Made by a program: the position numbers and the translations under genes
NCBI RefSeq assembly: GCF_000226115.1
Contig: NC_016458.1
Coordinates: 1,178,001 to 1,242,000, forward strand
Direction: 5' to 3'
Length of the DNA stretch: 64,000 bases
DNA from: Thermothielavioides terrestris NRRL 8126
Lineage: Eukaryota; Ascomycota; Sordariomycetes; Sordariales; Chaetomiaceae
Shown: one piece after another, positions 12,759 to 22,773 of the stretch
Numbering within the stretch: position 1 is the first letter of the stretch
Layout: every line of letters starts with the position of its first letter
The notes under the pieces: model-generated
What the model was told of the DNA's origin: nothing
The model's database searches: none
Seen by the model: only the letters and a program-made list of their open reading frames with translations

Positions 12759-14393
12759 ATGGCCACCATCGAGCCATGGCTCACGAACCTCCTCAACAAG
12801 CCGAAAACATCTGAGCTTCCGCCGTTGCAGCTCATGCCCTTGGGCGCTGCTCCGGGCCAGTCGCTTTCTCTTCCCCCGCTGGGACCCGAACTCGCTGGCG
12901 AGCACCGAGCCGACAGGTGCGCACCGACTCAAGCCATCTCGCTCTGCGCTGCCGACGACGGCCGCATTGGAAAGCCGCCTGCGCAAGTAGACGATAACGG
13001 CGTCCTGCACACTGTGTCTATCCGACCGCTTCAGCTGCTACTCCGCGAGCCCGAGCCGGCACCCCAGGGGATTCCGCTGCGGAAGATTGTGCACGATGTG
13101 CCCAAGAGCCCCGAAGGCGCGTCGACAAAGAAGCGCCATAGGGCACTCACTGCCAAGGAGGATCTCGTGCAGCTGCCAAAGCTGCCCAAGAAGCAAAAGT
13201 CGACCCAGCAGGTAGTTCCTCCGATCATCGCTGGCCTCCACGAACCCCCGCCCGACCCTGCAGTGTTCCCTCCCATCACGTCGGCATCGTTTGATGACAG
13301 CGAGACTTTTGGCCTGGGGTCGTGGAAGGACTTGGGCAGCAGTCTGGAAGACCGATCGGCACCCTCTTCCGCCGTCGATGCTGAGCCGGCCAATCCTCCT
13401 CCAAAGCCGAAGAGACGCCCGATGAAGCCAAGAAGAAAGTGGACGGAGGAGGAGACCAAAAATCTCTTACTGGGAGTGAGTCGTCACGGCGTAGGGAGGT
13501 GGACAAGCATCTTGGAGGACCCGGATTTCCAGTTCAACGGCCGGACAGCGGGGGACTTGAAGGACCGTTTCAGGACATGCTGCCCTGAGGAGCTTCGGAT
13601 GACCGCGGTCGACGAGCTGACGGGTCACGGTGAGGCGGCTGCGTCAGCGGCTCTGGAAGGAACCACGAGGCCCAAGAATGGATTACACTTGGAGGATATC
13701 TTGATTCCAGTCGGGGACGGCGTGACCGACCACGATGGCGCCTCGCCGCCCGCGCAGCACGACACCGATGCGGCGCCCAAGCGCAGGAGAACCCGGGCGC
13801 ACCGCAAGAAATTGGAGGATCTTGCCGAGCTGGGTATCCACGGTCCGTTTGAACAGTCAAACCGGCGGAAGCGCCGGCCGTTCACCAAGCAGGACGACGA
13901 GGCCATTCTAGATGGCCTCAAGCAGTATGGACCGTCTTGGACCAGGATCCAGCGGGATCCCAGATACGGCTTGTCGAGCCGACAGCCCACCGATCTGCGC
14001 GACCGGGTCAGGAACAAGTACCCCGAAATCTACGCAAACATCGAAAAGGCCAACCTCCTCAAGGAGGCCGCCCGGGAGGCCGCGCGCGGCAAGGCCAGTA
14101 CGCTCGAGCCGTCTGTCAAGCTGAGCACGGAAAATCTACGTGGCTCTGTCGTCCTCCCCTCCTTGGAGCCGCAGCTCAGCCGATCGGGGTCGAGGGAAGA
14201 TATGTTGAGACGCACAGCAACGCCCTCGGCCTACGAGTCGACCGAGTCTCTGCCTGCCCTCGCCGATATTTTCGACATGACTGACTCCCACGGGATGTCG
14301 TTGCTGGGAGCCCCCCCGGAGATGGATCTAAGCCATCTCATCCTGGACGATTCGCACATCGGCGGTGAGCGTCGTCTTGGCCAGGGCCGATAG
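12759..14393 (+). CDS. Double-Myb telobox DNA-binding protein (Teb1/Tay1 family)
   Basis: Intronless, 544 residues. I chose the ATG at 12759 (context ACGATGG), the first ATG in the frame. Two Myb/SANT repeats are plain: one near residues 224-275 (RRKWTEEETKNLL, then GRWTSILEDP and GDLKDRFRT) and one near 367-420 (KRRPFTKQDDEAIL, then GPSWTRIQRDP and TDLRDRVRN). The third helices resemble the telobox consensus VDxKDKxRN of TRF, Tbf1, Taz1, Teb1 and Tay1. Two tandem teloboxes point to the Teb1/Tay1 group, which binds TTAGGG-like sequence at telomeres and in promoters. The N-terminal half is Pro-rich and disordered apart from basic stretches (KKRHRALTAKEDL, KKQKSTQQ). A nuclear location and TTAGGG binding are inferred from the family. 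Notably the next gene downstream, eS4, has a TTAGGG-type box in its promoter. Confidence 0.8.
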   Translation: MATIEPWLTNLLNKPKTSELPPLQLMPLGAAPGQSLSLPPLGPELAGEHRADRCAPTQAISLCAADDGRIGKPPAQVDDNGVLHTVSIRPLQLLLREPEPAPQGIPLRKIVHDVPKSPEGASTKKRHRALTAKEDLVQLPKLPKKQKSTQQVVPPIIAGLHEPPPDPAVFPPITSASFDDSETFGLGSWKDLGSSLEDRSAPSSAVDAEPANPPPKPKRRPMKPRRKWTEEETKNLLLGVSRHGVGRWTSILEDPDFQFNGRTAGDLKDRFRTCCPEELRMTAVDELTGHGEAAASAALEGTTRPKNGLHLEDILIPVGDGVTDHDGASPPAQHDTDAAPKRRRTRAHRKKLEDLAELGIHGPFEQSNRRKRRPFTKQDDEAILDGLKQYGPSWTRIQRDPRYGLSSRQPTDLRDRVRNKYPEIYANIEKANLLKEAAREAARGKASTLEPSVKLSTENLRGSVVLPSLEPQLSRSGSREDMLRRTATPSAYESTESLPALADIFDMTDSHGMSLLGAPPEMDLSHLILDDSHIGGERRLGQGR

Positions 14394-15358
14394 GACTCCC
14401 AGATCACAGTCTCTGTGGATACGGGTCTCGGCTGGCCATCTGAGGCCCAAGCCCATCCATCACAAGTGCCAAAACACTCACATTCAACGTTCACGCTTGG
14501 TTTGTTCGCCAGTCGGTTGACTATCTGATACGTTCTCCTAGGAGTCTGTCACCTGGAACTTGTGTTCCGTTTGTGCCGTTCCGGAGCCCGTTTGCAGTGT
14601 TTACATTCGGTGTTTTGATGGTATTTTGACCCCGGAACCACGCACTGGCGTTTAGGAGTTGAGCGGGTAAGAGGGATCTACCTACAGGTTAGATATGGGA
14701 GCAATCTCTGCCTCACACGAGCAACACTTCTCACGTGCTTTTGTTAGCTGTCGTGATAAATTAGCATCGAACAAGCTCTTTGGTCTGGCTGGGGCGCGTC
14801 GATCTCAGCCGCCTTGCTGCTCGGGTGAACGGTTCTATGGGAATGGGATCATGTCAAATTTGGATACTCCGTAGCTGCAGAATAAACTACGGTTACACAA
14901 TGTCAAGTGGTGCATGCAATGGATGATTTTCACAATCCCGCTCTGACACCACGCCATCGGGGAGGCGAGCAGAATGAACAGAAGAAGGCAGTACAAGACT
15001 AAACACGAGCAAGACACAAAATGTCAGGCCCTTGGACGTGTGGCATAGCACTTCCATGGTTTGGAGACTGCCAGGAGCGAAGCCCAGGGTCGCTGACGCC
15101 GCCTTCCTCGAGGAGCTCGTTGATCATTGGGAACGTGAGAAACGCTCGATAAACCCTAACCCTTTAATGTAGGTATCCCGCTTTACGCACAGACCATCAA
15201 TTATTTTTGCCCTTCCACCGCCTTGCGGACCCACCAAGTGCGCTAGGGCTTTCGAGGCACAAAACCAATTTTCAGGCTGATTTACCCGCGCTTCCACTTT
15301 GCGAGCATCCCTTTCGCTTTCCCATCGACCGGCACATTGACACCGACAGCGAGTCAAG
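14394..15358. other. Promoter region of the eS4 gene
   Basis: No coding gene seen. It contains a CACGTG at 14732-14737 and the telomere-like box at 15151-15164 (separate entry). The minus-strand open frames here show no recognisable protein. Confidence 0.55.
15151..15164 (-). promoter_or_regulatory. Telomere-like box (AAACCCTAACCCTT)
   Basis: The plus strand reads AAACCCTAACCCTT, which is AAGGGTTAGGGTTT on the minus strand, two telomeric repeats. It lies about 195 bp upstream of the eS4 ATG. TTAGGG boxes are known promoter sites for Tbf1/Teb1-type factors and mark ribosomal protein or snoRNA genes in several fungi. Function here is inferred from position and motif. Confidence 0.6.
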
Positions 15359-16464
15359 ATGGGTAGAGGACCGTAAGTGATTTGACTTGAGAGATTCTTT
15401 ACTTCCTTTCACTTCGGCAGGCTGCTTTTCCCGATTGAAAGCTTAGCCTGCCGTCTCTTTGTGGTGCAGAACCATGCAATCGCGGGTTCCCAGCCCACGC
15501 GATTCGAGAAGTTGGAACCTCGAGATGCTGACCCATGGGGAACAGGAAGAAGCACCAGAAGCGCCTTAGTGCGCCCTCGCACTGGCTTCTCGATAAGCTG
15601 TCGGGCGCCTACGCCCCTCGGCCGTCTCCTGGTCCGCACAAGCTCCGCGACTGCATGCCGCTGATCGTCTTCGTCCGCAACCGCCTCAAGTATGCGCTCA
15701 ACTACCGCGAGACCAAGGCCATCCTGATGCAGCGCCTCGTCAAGGTCGACGGCAAGGTCCGCACCGACATCACCTACCCGGCCGGCTTCATGGACGTCAT
15801 CACGATCGAGAAGACGGGCGAGAACTTCCGCCTCGTCTACGACACCAAGGGCCGCTTCACCGTCCACCGCATTCAGGATGAGGAGGCCAAGTACAAGCTG
15901 GGCAAGGTCAAGCGCGTTCAGCTCGGCCGTGGTGGTGTGCCATTCTTGGTTACGCATGATGCGAGAACGTAAGTTCTTTCGACATCTGTCAGCCGTTGGA
16001 CCAAGCTTTGGCTGGACCGCCGGATCTCGCACGGCGAGACGGCGCTCGAAGCGGGGATCTCTACGGTTGGTATGTCACAGCTTCCCCCCGTTTGCTAACG
16101 ATATCTCGGCAGCATCCGCTACCCCGACCCGCTGATCAAGGTGAACGACACCGTCAAGATCGACCTGGAGACGGGCAAGATTACCGACTTCATCAAGTTC
16201 GACACTGGCGCCATTGCCATGGTCACCGGTGGTCGTAACATGGGCCGTGTCGGCGTCATCACCCACCGTGAGCGCCACGACGGTGGCTTCGGCATCGTCC
16301 ACCTCAAGGATGCCATTGACAACACGTTCGCCACCCGTGAGAGCAACGTCTTCGTCATCGGCAGCGAGAAGCCCTGGATTTCCCTGCCCAAGGGCAGGGG
16401 TGTCAAGCTCACCATCGCCGAGGAGCGCGACCGGAGACGGGCGCACGCTCTGGCTGGTCACTAA
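15359..16464 (+). CDS. rps4: 40S ribosomal protein S4 (eS4)
   Basis: Three exons: 15359-15372, 15546-15968 and 16113-16464, giving 262 residues, normal for eS4. Exon 1 encodes only MGRG plus two bases of the next codon. Intron 1 (173 nt) and intron 2 (144 nt) have GTAAGT donors and CTGAC/CTAAC branch sites. The protein reads [18 protein letters not shown], the S4 RNA-binding part ([18 protein letters not shown]), then [13 protein letters not shown] and the KOW-like region ([11 protein letters not shown]). It is a structural protein of the small ribosomal subunit. I looked for C/D-box snoRNA signals in both introns and saw none that were convincing. A tiny first exon with a larger first intron is typical of fungal ribosomal protein genes. 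Confidence 0.96.
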
Positions 16465-17050
16465 ATGCGGGTTACTATGGATTTTCGGGCAGGGCAATGG
16501 GTTGCTGATCTTACAAAAGCATGCTGGATGGAGTACCGGGTGTCACTTTTAGTTTAGGCTCGGCAAGATGGCCCTCTTGCTAACAGGTATACCCGGGTTA
16601 GGAATTGACCCGAATACTCAACTGCCCGTCCGCATTGAGACTTGCCTTTTGTTCTTTCCCCGGTTGTTCCTTGCATGTCCGGTTCCGGGAGACGTGCTTT
16701 TTCTTAGCTTAGCGTTCTGGACCGTGGTCGCTCGGCGCCGTTTGGCTGGCCCTCTTTCCTCAAGCACCTCGCTGGCTGAGGCGGTGAGGCTCTTGTGTGC
16801 CACATCGCATCCCGCGCCAATGTATACTATGGGGCTAGCCTCTGGCAGCAGTGGGCAGAGGGCAGAGCCGCCCTTGACGCCCGACGTCCTCCCCGATGCC
16901 AGGGGAAAGAGGCGGGACAAGGGGAAAGAGGCGGGACAGCCCGATCTCTCGCCGCCCGTCTCTCTCAACGCACGACAACAGTTTGTTGGCCAACATGCAG
17001 CGAATCGTCTGCCGCATTGTCAGACAGACAGCCACAGCACGAGGGAGGCG
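16465..17050. other. 3' region of eS4 and left flank of the TIR element
   Basis: No gene recognised. There is a short direct duplication of a GGGGAAAGAGGCGGGACA-like unit near 16902-16938. Confidence 0.5.
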
Positions 17051-17059
17051 CGGACAACG
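17051..17059. repeat. Left 9-bp direct repeat (CGGACAACG) of element copy 1
   Basis: CGGACAACG recurs exactly at 17492-17500, directly outside the right end of copy 1. This is the pattern of a 9-bp target-site duplication. Confidence 0.6.
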
Positions 17060-17217
17060 CTGATGGCTAAAGAGGTCCCGCCAAGACTAATTTCGGCCAA
17101 TTGTCGGCAATGTTTTTACAACGTTTTTACGCAACCCCGATCGCCAAGGCGTTTTCGCTATCGCCAAGGGGTTTGCACTATCGCCACGGGTTAGCCACGG
17201 GTTAGTTCGCCGGGGGT

Positions 17218-17242
17218 GCGGGGGGCGGCGCCAGCCCCCCGC
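17218..17242. repeat. GC-rich palindrome inside element copy 1
   Basis: Arms GCGGGGGGC and GCCCCCCGC (9 bp each, perfect) flank a 7-nt GC centre. It could fold into a strong hairpin. It is conserved in copy 2 at 20191-20215. Confidence 0.85.
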
Positions 17243-17243
17243 T

Positions 17244-17297
17244 GGTTAGGGTAAGGGTTATGGTTAGGGTGAGGGTCAAGGTTAGGGTGAGGGTTAA
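17244..17297 (+). repeat. Degenerate telomere-like tract in copy 1
   Basis: GGTTAGGG-, GTAAGGG-, GGTGAGGG- and related units repeat across about 54 bp: imperfect TTAGGG telomere repeats embedded in the TIR element. Copy 2 has the matching CCCTAA-like tract at 20136-20189. Confidence 0.8.
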
Positions 17298-17491
17298 CTT
17301 CATTTTCTTTTTTTTCGATTTGGTTGAGGTTTCGTAAAGTTGTTGCAACGAGTCTTTGCGATTGTTCGTTGTTGATGTTGCTCGAAGTTGTCGCGGCCCC
17401 GTCGTGGCCCCGCTCACCCCGTGGCGATTGTAAATACTTGTAAGCGGCAGTCTCCGAAATTAGTCTTGGCGGGACCTCTTTAGCCATAACC

Positions 17492-17500
17492 CGGACAACG
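17492..17500. repeat. Right 9-bp direct repeat (CGGACAACG) of element copy 1
   Basis: Exact partner of 17051-17059, immediately outside the right end. Confidence 0.6.
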
Positions 17501-19931
17501 GGATAGGTGGGAAGGAACAGAAAATGAGCGCAGCCGCCACCGCCAAGCACCACTGCCAAGCACCACCTCACCACAGAGCATCACCGCAGAGCATCACCGC
17601 TAGTTAGTTGACGACCTCATGGAACTGGTGCACCTTAATTACCGCCACCAGGCGCCGAACCCGCCGGACATCTGAGACAGATGTTGATTGACATTTGGCT
17701 TGTTGGTGTTGGTCACCGCCCGCTGGCGTGTCTTCTCCCATGTATCCGTGTTCTTGTGGCTTACTGTGTAGTGTACAGAGGGTGTATGTCTCTCTCGATG
17801 TGTGTGTGCGGATGTAGTGTAGATTCGTCGGCCCCTGAGTTGGCGCAAGTTGCTCTTCTTGCACCGTGGCCATTTTGACGTCCATGTGGTACATGTGCAC
17901 TCAGTACAATATGTACGAGGCTTCACAGTAACTTCAGGTAGTTTCACTATGGTTTGGCGGCGACATTCATGCCGGTAGTTACGTGGCGGTGTCTCCTGGT
18001 TTTGTTTCCTGCCTTTCGCTCGTTACTTGCTTGTTTTCTTTTTTTGGAAGAAGCCCCCTTGCTCGCTACCTGCTCTTTGGGACCGCCCTACCGAGCTAGT
18101 GTACACTACACGACACCATTACGTTACTGCGCATGTACGGAATACACTACATAATGTACATAATAGTCTTCCAGGACCAGGATCTGGGCAATGGGTCGGG
18201 AGGGAAGCTGGAAACCTCCAGCCCCGCGACGCGAAAGAAAGTTGGCTAGAAACTGGGCTGTCACACAGGCGTTGTGCTGGAGAAGCTGGGTTGGGCCGGG
18301 TTGCCACTCACTTAACACAAGCGAGCAGTGAACGAGAGGCGCCGCGTGGCCAGGGAAGAGGCGGTGGGCCGGTCATGTCAGACATGGACGCTCAGCACAC
18401 ACTCATGGTGGGTCGGGAAGTGGTGACGGAGGGTGCCAGTATCCATGCCTGGGCGGGTGCCGAAACTGGGTTGGAAACTTGGCAATGCGTCTCGCAGTCG
18501 TGGAGTCTTGATGAGGAAACGGCAAGGCTCTGTTTCGTTCTTTGGAGTGTATGGAATAGTGTACGGAATACTCCTTAGTGTAAGTGCCCGGTTTTGCGGG
18601 GTTGTTTGTGTTCCCGCAGAGAGTCCTGCGGAGAGACAGACATAGCAGAGCCGACGGCAATTGGTGGTTTGCGTTGCGATTTGGTAATAGCACTACGTAG
18701 GAAGTGCGAAAAGGGCAGGTCGTCGTCTGACCAGTGCAACCATCGGAGCATCGACCGGTGGAGTTGCTGGCTGTGTAGTGTATGCGTTTACTAAGTAAGA
18801 CGTCGGCAAATTGTTGGCTAAGGTGTGTTCCTCTGCGTTGGACGTGTTAAAGTTGCTTTGGACTTTGTTTGGATCCATGCCTGCTCGGTCTTGCTTCCGA
18901 AACCGCTCACCGGGTCTTCGGCAGACCGCTTACCGGGGTCCACGTCTCGTGACAAGGCGGGCATGTGGCGGGAAGAGCTTGCGAAGGGGCCCCCCTGCTG
19001 TGGCTGGTTTTACACAGTAGTGTAGTGTCCACTGATACGTGGACGGAATACTCAAGCCTGCTTGATCGGGAAGCCCAAGATCTTGTCTTCAGAGTTCGAA
19101 GGCTGATGGATGGGAACAGCCGATGCCTGTCCCCTCCCCTAACAAGTATCGCCCTGCCAGCTTTTGAGTTGCCGAAAATGAGGGCGCTTGCTGCGAAAAA
19201 TGGCGGTAACTGCGGGAGGACGGGAGGAAGTTTCTCGTCTATCAAAGTCAAACAAGTTTAACAGAAGACCAACCTAGGTACCTAGGTGCGTATGACGGAG
19301 TTCGGCCTCAGAGCTCGAGACTTACACGGGTCACTGGCGAATGGATCGCTCGAGACTGCACACGCCACTTTGAGCCCATTAAACTACGCTTCTTTAAGCC
19401 CAGCATGCGCATCCCTTCGACCGCGGCTGCGTGGTTGACCCACCTCGGGCTCAATGACTGCCACATTTCGGCGATTCCGTTGCAGCCAGGGGTTGTGTCG
19501 CTGATCGAGGGGGCCGGAGTGACCACTTAGGATGGAGGGGCGGCGCTCCTCACATCCAGAACCCATCTCGACTCTTTGCCTTTTGCTTTTGCCGAGGAGG
19601 TGAGGGCGGGAATAAACGAGCTGAAGAGTCGAGGGATCATCGCGGGGGTTTCCAGAGACAATAGCGTGGGGTGACAATGGAAGTAACGAGAAAACGTTCA
19701 CAACGGCCGACAACCACAGCAACACCTCCTCTCTCGACGATGCGGCCGAAATCGCGATGCAGGGTTCGTTCGTGCCTTGCAGTTGCAGCTTGCGCGGATC
19801 GCTGTCCTGAGGAGGGGGAAAACGTTTCCAACGTAATCGGACAGCGCATCGTGAAAAATTCTCCGTCCATGCAGCCCAAGAGCGTGGGGTTAATGTAGCG
19901 CACATCCGCACATAGGCCAGCCACACAACCT
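17501..19931. other. 2.4-kb spacer between the two TIR element copies
   Basis: No gene recognised. It contains several TAGTGTAC and ACGGAATAC motifs (18137, 18563, 19043) and a doubled CCTAGGTA palindrome near 19270-19285. A minus-strand open frame at 19637-19924 (ADVRYINPTLLGCMDGEFF) looks mildly protein-like but matches nothing I know. It could be a remnant. Confidence 0.4.
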
Positions 19932-19940
19932 CCTTGTCAG
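19932..19940. repeat. Left 9-bp direct repeat (CCTTGTCAG) of element copy 2
   Basis: CCTTGTCAG recurs exactly at 20363-20371 on the other side of copy 2. Its sequence differs from the copy 1 repeat, as expected for independent insertions. Confidence 0.6.
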
Positions 19941-20135
19941 GGTCGTCGTTAAAGAGGTCCCGCCAAGACTAATTTCGGAGACTGCCGCGTACAAGTAATT
20001 ACAAATCGCCAAGGGTGAACGGGGCCGCTACGACTTCGAGCAACAGAGCAACATTGACAATAACAAAATCGCAAAGACTCGCAACAACAACTCTACGAAA
20101 CCTCAACCAAATCGAAAAAAAAAAAGAAAACAAGG

Positions 20136-20189
20136 ATAACCTGTACCCTAACTATAACCCGCATCCTAACCTTAACCTAAACCCTAACT
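20136..20189 (-). repeat. Degenerate telomere-like tract in copy 2
   Basis: CCTAACTATAACC, CCTAACCTTAACC and AACCCTAAC-type units give an imperfect TTAGGG tract on the minus strand, with the same place and order as in copy 1. Confidence 0.8.
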
Positions 20190-20190
20190 A

Positions 20191-20215
20191 GCGGGGGGCT
20201 GGCGCCGCCCCCCGC
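20191..20215. repeat. GC-rich palindrome inside element copy 2
   Basis: The same 25-bp palindrome as in copy 1, reverse complemented and unchanged. It is the most conserved internal part of the element. Confidence 0.85.
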
Positions 20216-20362
20216 ACCCCTAGCGAACTAACCCTTGGCGATAGAGCAAACGCCTTGGTGATAGTGCAAACGCCTTGGCGATCGGGGCTACGTAATAACG
20301 TTGTAAAAACATTGCCGACAATTGGCCGAAATTAGGCTTGGCGGGACCTCTTTAACGTCGAC

Positions 20363-20371
20363 CCTTGTCAG
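20363..20371. repeat. Right 9-bp direct repeat (CCTTGTCAG) of element copy 2
   Basis: Exact partner of 19932-19940, immediately outside the right end. Confidence 0.6.
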
Positions 20372-22773
20372 TCATAGATGTAATTCTGGTTTAGTTATGG
20401 GGTAACGTTAGTTGTAATCGGGTCGCACGATAACATTACATGGAGATTGCCAGTCTCACAGAGGCTCTTTTCAGGCCGAGATGCATTGCGCAGCGCGGGT
20501 GGTGAGACGTTGGCGAAGTTCCCGTCGTCAGGCCTTTCTGTGCCTGGCCTCCTTCCCGCCCTCATCATCAATTGACGTGGGCGAAGAATGCGAGGGCACC
20601 TTGTGTCTCTTTCATCCTCCTCAGAAAGCTGGGTCTGTGTTGTGCATCTGTGATTTGGGCTTGGCACCACGCTGACCCAAATGGGGCACCACCGGCCTGC
20701 CCTTTCGGGTTAACTAACAGGCACCAAGTGAATTGTCAACTCCTGTCCGAGTAACTCTTGTACTTCGTTCGATCCGAGTCCCGTCTTGTCGGGCAGGCTG
20801 GGCAGGACGCTGATGGCCGTCGGAACGGTCTATGATCAGCTGATCAACAGGAGCACCGTTCACCGGGTCGCCACCCAGAGCAAAAGATCGAGGTGGGGAT
20901 GGAGGGCTTGTGTCGTAACAATGAAATACACTAGGTGCCTCTCGTTGTTTGGACTGCGTGCAGCTTAATCCGTACTGTGTGTGGAAAGTCGGCTGTGACC
21001 CATCGACTTACACGGACTCAATCCCATGACCTTCCCCCGCAGATTGACATCCGAAACAGCCACTCGGCATGCCGCGAAACCAAGATCTGTAGCCCGGCTC
21101 GCCAGCCGCAGAACCCGAGTCCTTGTTTCCAAAGCTTCAGGGTGTCGGTTTTCTTGGCTGGGTTCGACGTTTTCCAGAACATCCGAAGACCGAGGTGCCT
21201 GACCTGAACCACACTGGAATCCGGTCTTGGGGAAACTTGGAACTCGATGTGGGCTCCTAGGCGCAAGACTGCCTCCGGCGAGCCGTCCTCTTGAGGAGCG
21301 CGTGCAGGCCAGTTACTTTGTACACCTAGCGTAGTTAGGACGGCGGGCGACTCTGCACGATGGTCGCGTGGCTTGAGCCCGAACTGGGCGGTCAGACGGT
21401 GCGAGATGACCTCCCACCAGCTCGGGGGCTGATTCACCGCACAATCTAATTTGGGGTTGCTTCACAGGGCTAACGGCTGACTTAATACGGCCGCCAGAAT
21501 AATAACTACTTGGTAAGCTAAATTATGTGGATGACCACCAGAATCGAATTGCATGGGCAAATCCTTTGCTTCTTACAGCCCGGGGCTGCTGGCAACAGAA
21601 AATTCATCAGAGCTGCTGCACCAACAGCTCATTTGAGCCCAATTTCCCCCAATTCTGCGTCATCCTCATTGTTGTGTGTGGTAACTACGTGTGAAACGCT
21701 CCTGCCATGTCCTTCACAGCCCACCTGTTGAACGCTAACAGCTGGTCGTTCTGGGTCCCTTTCCCCTCCACCGGCGGCCGCTTAAAATATGCCAGATGGG
21801 TGCGCTAATTACGCCCGCTTCCGCTTTCTGAAACCACACCCACCCATGCGTACTTCGTCCAGACACAGTCGGGCTTGGATGTTCTCGACTCTCGTGCTCT
21901 TGTCCTCGACTGGGCATGTGGGGTGTCCATCGGTATTGTATGCAGTATGAATGGAATAAGTATGTACACACCTAACTTCCTTAGGGATGGATTCCCCCCT
22001 GCCGCCACCCACTGGCTCCCCCCTTTTCTGCTCTGATGAATTCCATCCCGCCGGGGCACAAGTGCGCCCCCCCGGAGACGAACCCGACCTCAAAGCCTCA
22101 CTCAATTCGCCTTCCGTTCGTTTTGTCAAGTGTTTGATTGGGTCGCGTGCTGCTCCACCGGTCCTGCATCCCAGGCCTAAAGTGGAAACTACGAGTCTTC
22201 TTATAAAAGAGACGATGCCTACCTCTCCGGTCGTGCTCTGACGACCTACCTCCCGCCGCACCTACTCCATCGGGCGCTCACGAGGTTTCTTGAACTACCT
22301 AATGGTAGTTTGATACAAGCTGTATCGCCCACTATGGTCTCGCGGCGCCCGTAGCCTCCAGCTTCCTGATTTTGTTTCTCCTCTCCTCCAGACCCTCTCG
22401 GAGCCTCCGATCCTACCTCGGGTGGGTCGACCTTGGAATCAAGCCGTCTCTGTCTCCCTCTCTCGTTGGCGGATGGATTAGCTATTACGGGGTGTCGGCC
22501 AAGAGAGAGTGGGTATCCGTCGGCTCAAGTCAGAGCGGTTACTAGCGTTAGTCTGATCGCGAGCTGCCTTGCTGGGATCCCTGGGATCGCCACCGTGCCG
22601 TCGCTTTCAGCAGCTCAGCGATCTCTTCCTTCAAGTCCGTGTTCAAGCTTCTGTGCAGCGAAAAGGCGGCCCTGGGCTGAGAGAGCCCCATCACGAACGC
22701 TGCACCGTTGCGATTTGCCCAGCCAAGCAGGACACAAGCTTGTGCCGCGCACGTCCTGCGGCTCTTATCCTGC
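20372..22773. other. Gene-poor stretch before the D-lactate dehydrogenase gene
   Basis: Apart from the possible gene fragment at 21018-21440 (separate entry) nothing is recognised. The last several hundred bases are pyrimidine-rich and probably the promoter and leader of the dehydrogenase gene. Confidence 0.45.
21018..21440 (-). pseudogene. Possible gene fragment of unknown function
   Basis: The minus strand has an open frame of about 139 codons with natural-looking composition: NQPPSWWEVISHRLTAQFG, then GVQSNWPARAPQEDGSPEAV and LRLGAHIEFQVSPRPDSS. A GTCAGG that could be a splice donor follows SSVVQ. There is no in-frame ATG at its start (the frame opens at GTG), no further exon was found upstream, and I recognise no family. 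It may be a decayed or truncated gene next to the mobile elements, or chance. Confidence 0.25.

Larger units (their letters stand above)
17060..17491 (+). mobile_element. TIR element copy 1, non-autonomous, telomere-like core
   Basis: About 432 bp between exact 9-bp direct repeats (17051-17059 and 17492-17500). The perfect terminal inverted repeat ATGGCTAAAGAGGTCCCGCC continuing to TTTCGG (34 bp) spans 17063-17096 and, inverted, the right end to 17487. From left to right inside: a CAATTGTCGGCAATG segment, three imperfect 20-bp units (TATCGCCAAGGSGTTTGCAC type, about 17130-17185), a GC-rich palindrome at 17218-17242, a degenerate TTAGGG-like tract at 17244-17297, an A/T-rich tract, and a right arm. 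There is no coding capacity. A second copy lies inverted at 19941-20362, about 80% identical by eye. It is MITE-like; the 9-bp repeats would suit a Mutator-type origin, while a TA at the core boundary would suit Tc1/mariner. Confidence 0.8.
19941..20362 (-). mobile_element. TIR element copy 2, inverted relative to copy 1
   Basis: About 422 bp between exact 9-bp direct repeats. The core terminal inverted repeat TAAAGAGGTCCCGCCAAG matches copy 1. Outside the core each end has a further symmetric arm, GGTCGTCGT at the left and ACGTCGAC at the right, complementary at all but one base and unrelated to the ATGGC arms of copy 1. Internal order is that of copy 1 reversed: A-rich tract, CCCTAA-like tract (20136-20189), GC palindrome (20191-20215), three 20-bp units with CTTGGCGAT (about 20225-20285), then CAATTGGCCG. 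It carries no coding sequence. Compared with copy 1 it lacks one short GGGTTAGCCAC insertion and has scattered substitutions. Confidence 0.8.

Noticed and set aside
15373..16112. Possible intronic snoRNA in the eS4 gene
   Set aside because: No RUGAUGA C box with a matching CUGA D box was found in either intron.
16902..17487. Long plus and minus open frames over element copy 1
   Set aside because: They translate telomere-like repeats (Leu-Thr runs) and TIR sequence, and are not conserved in frame in copy 2.
17501..19931. The two TIR copies as ends of one composite transposon
   Set aside because: Each copy has its own distinct 9-bp direct repeats on both sides, which indicates two independent insertions.
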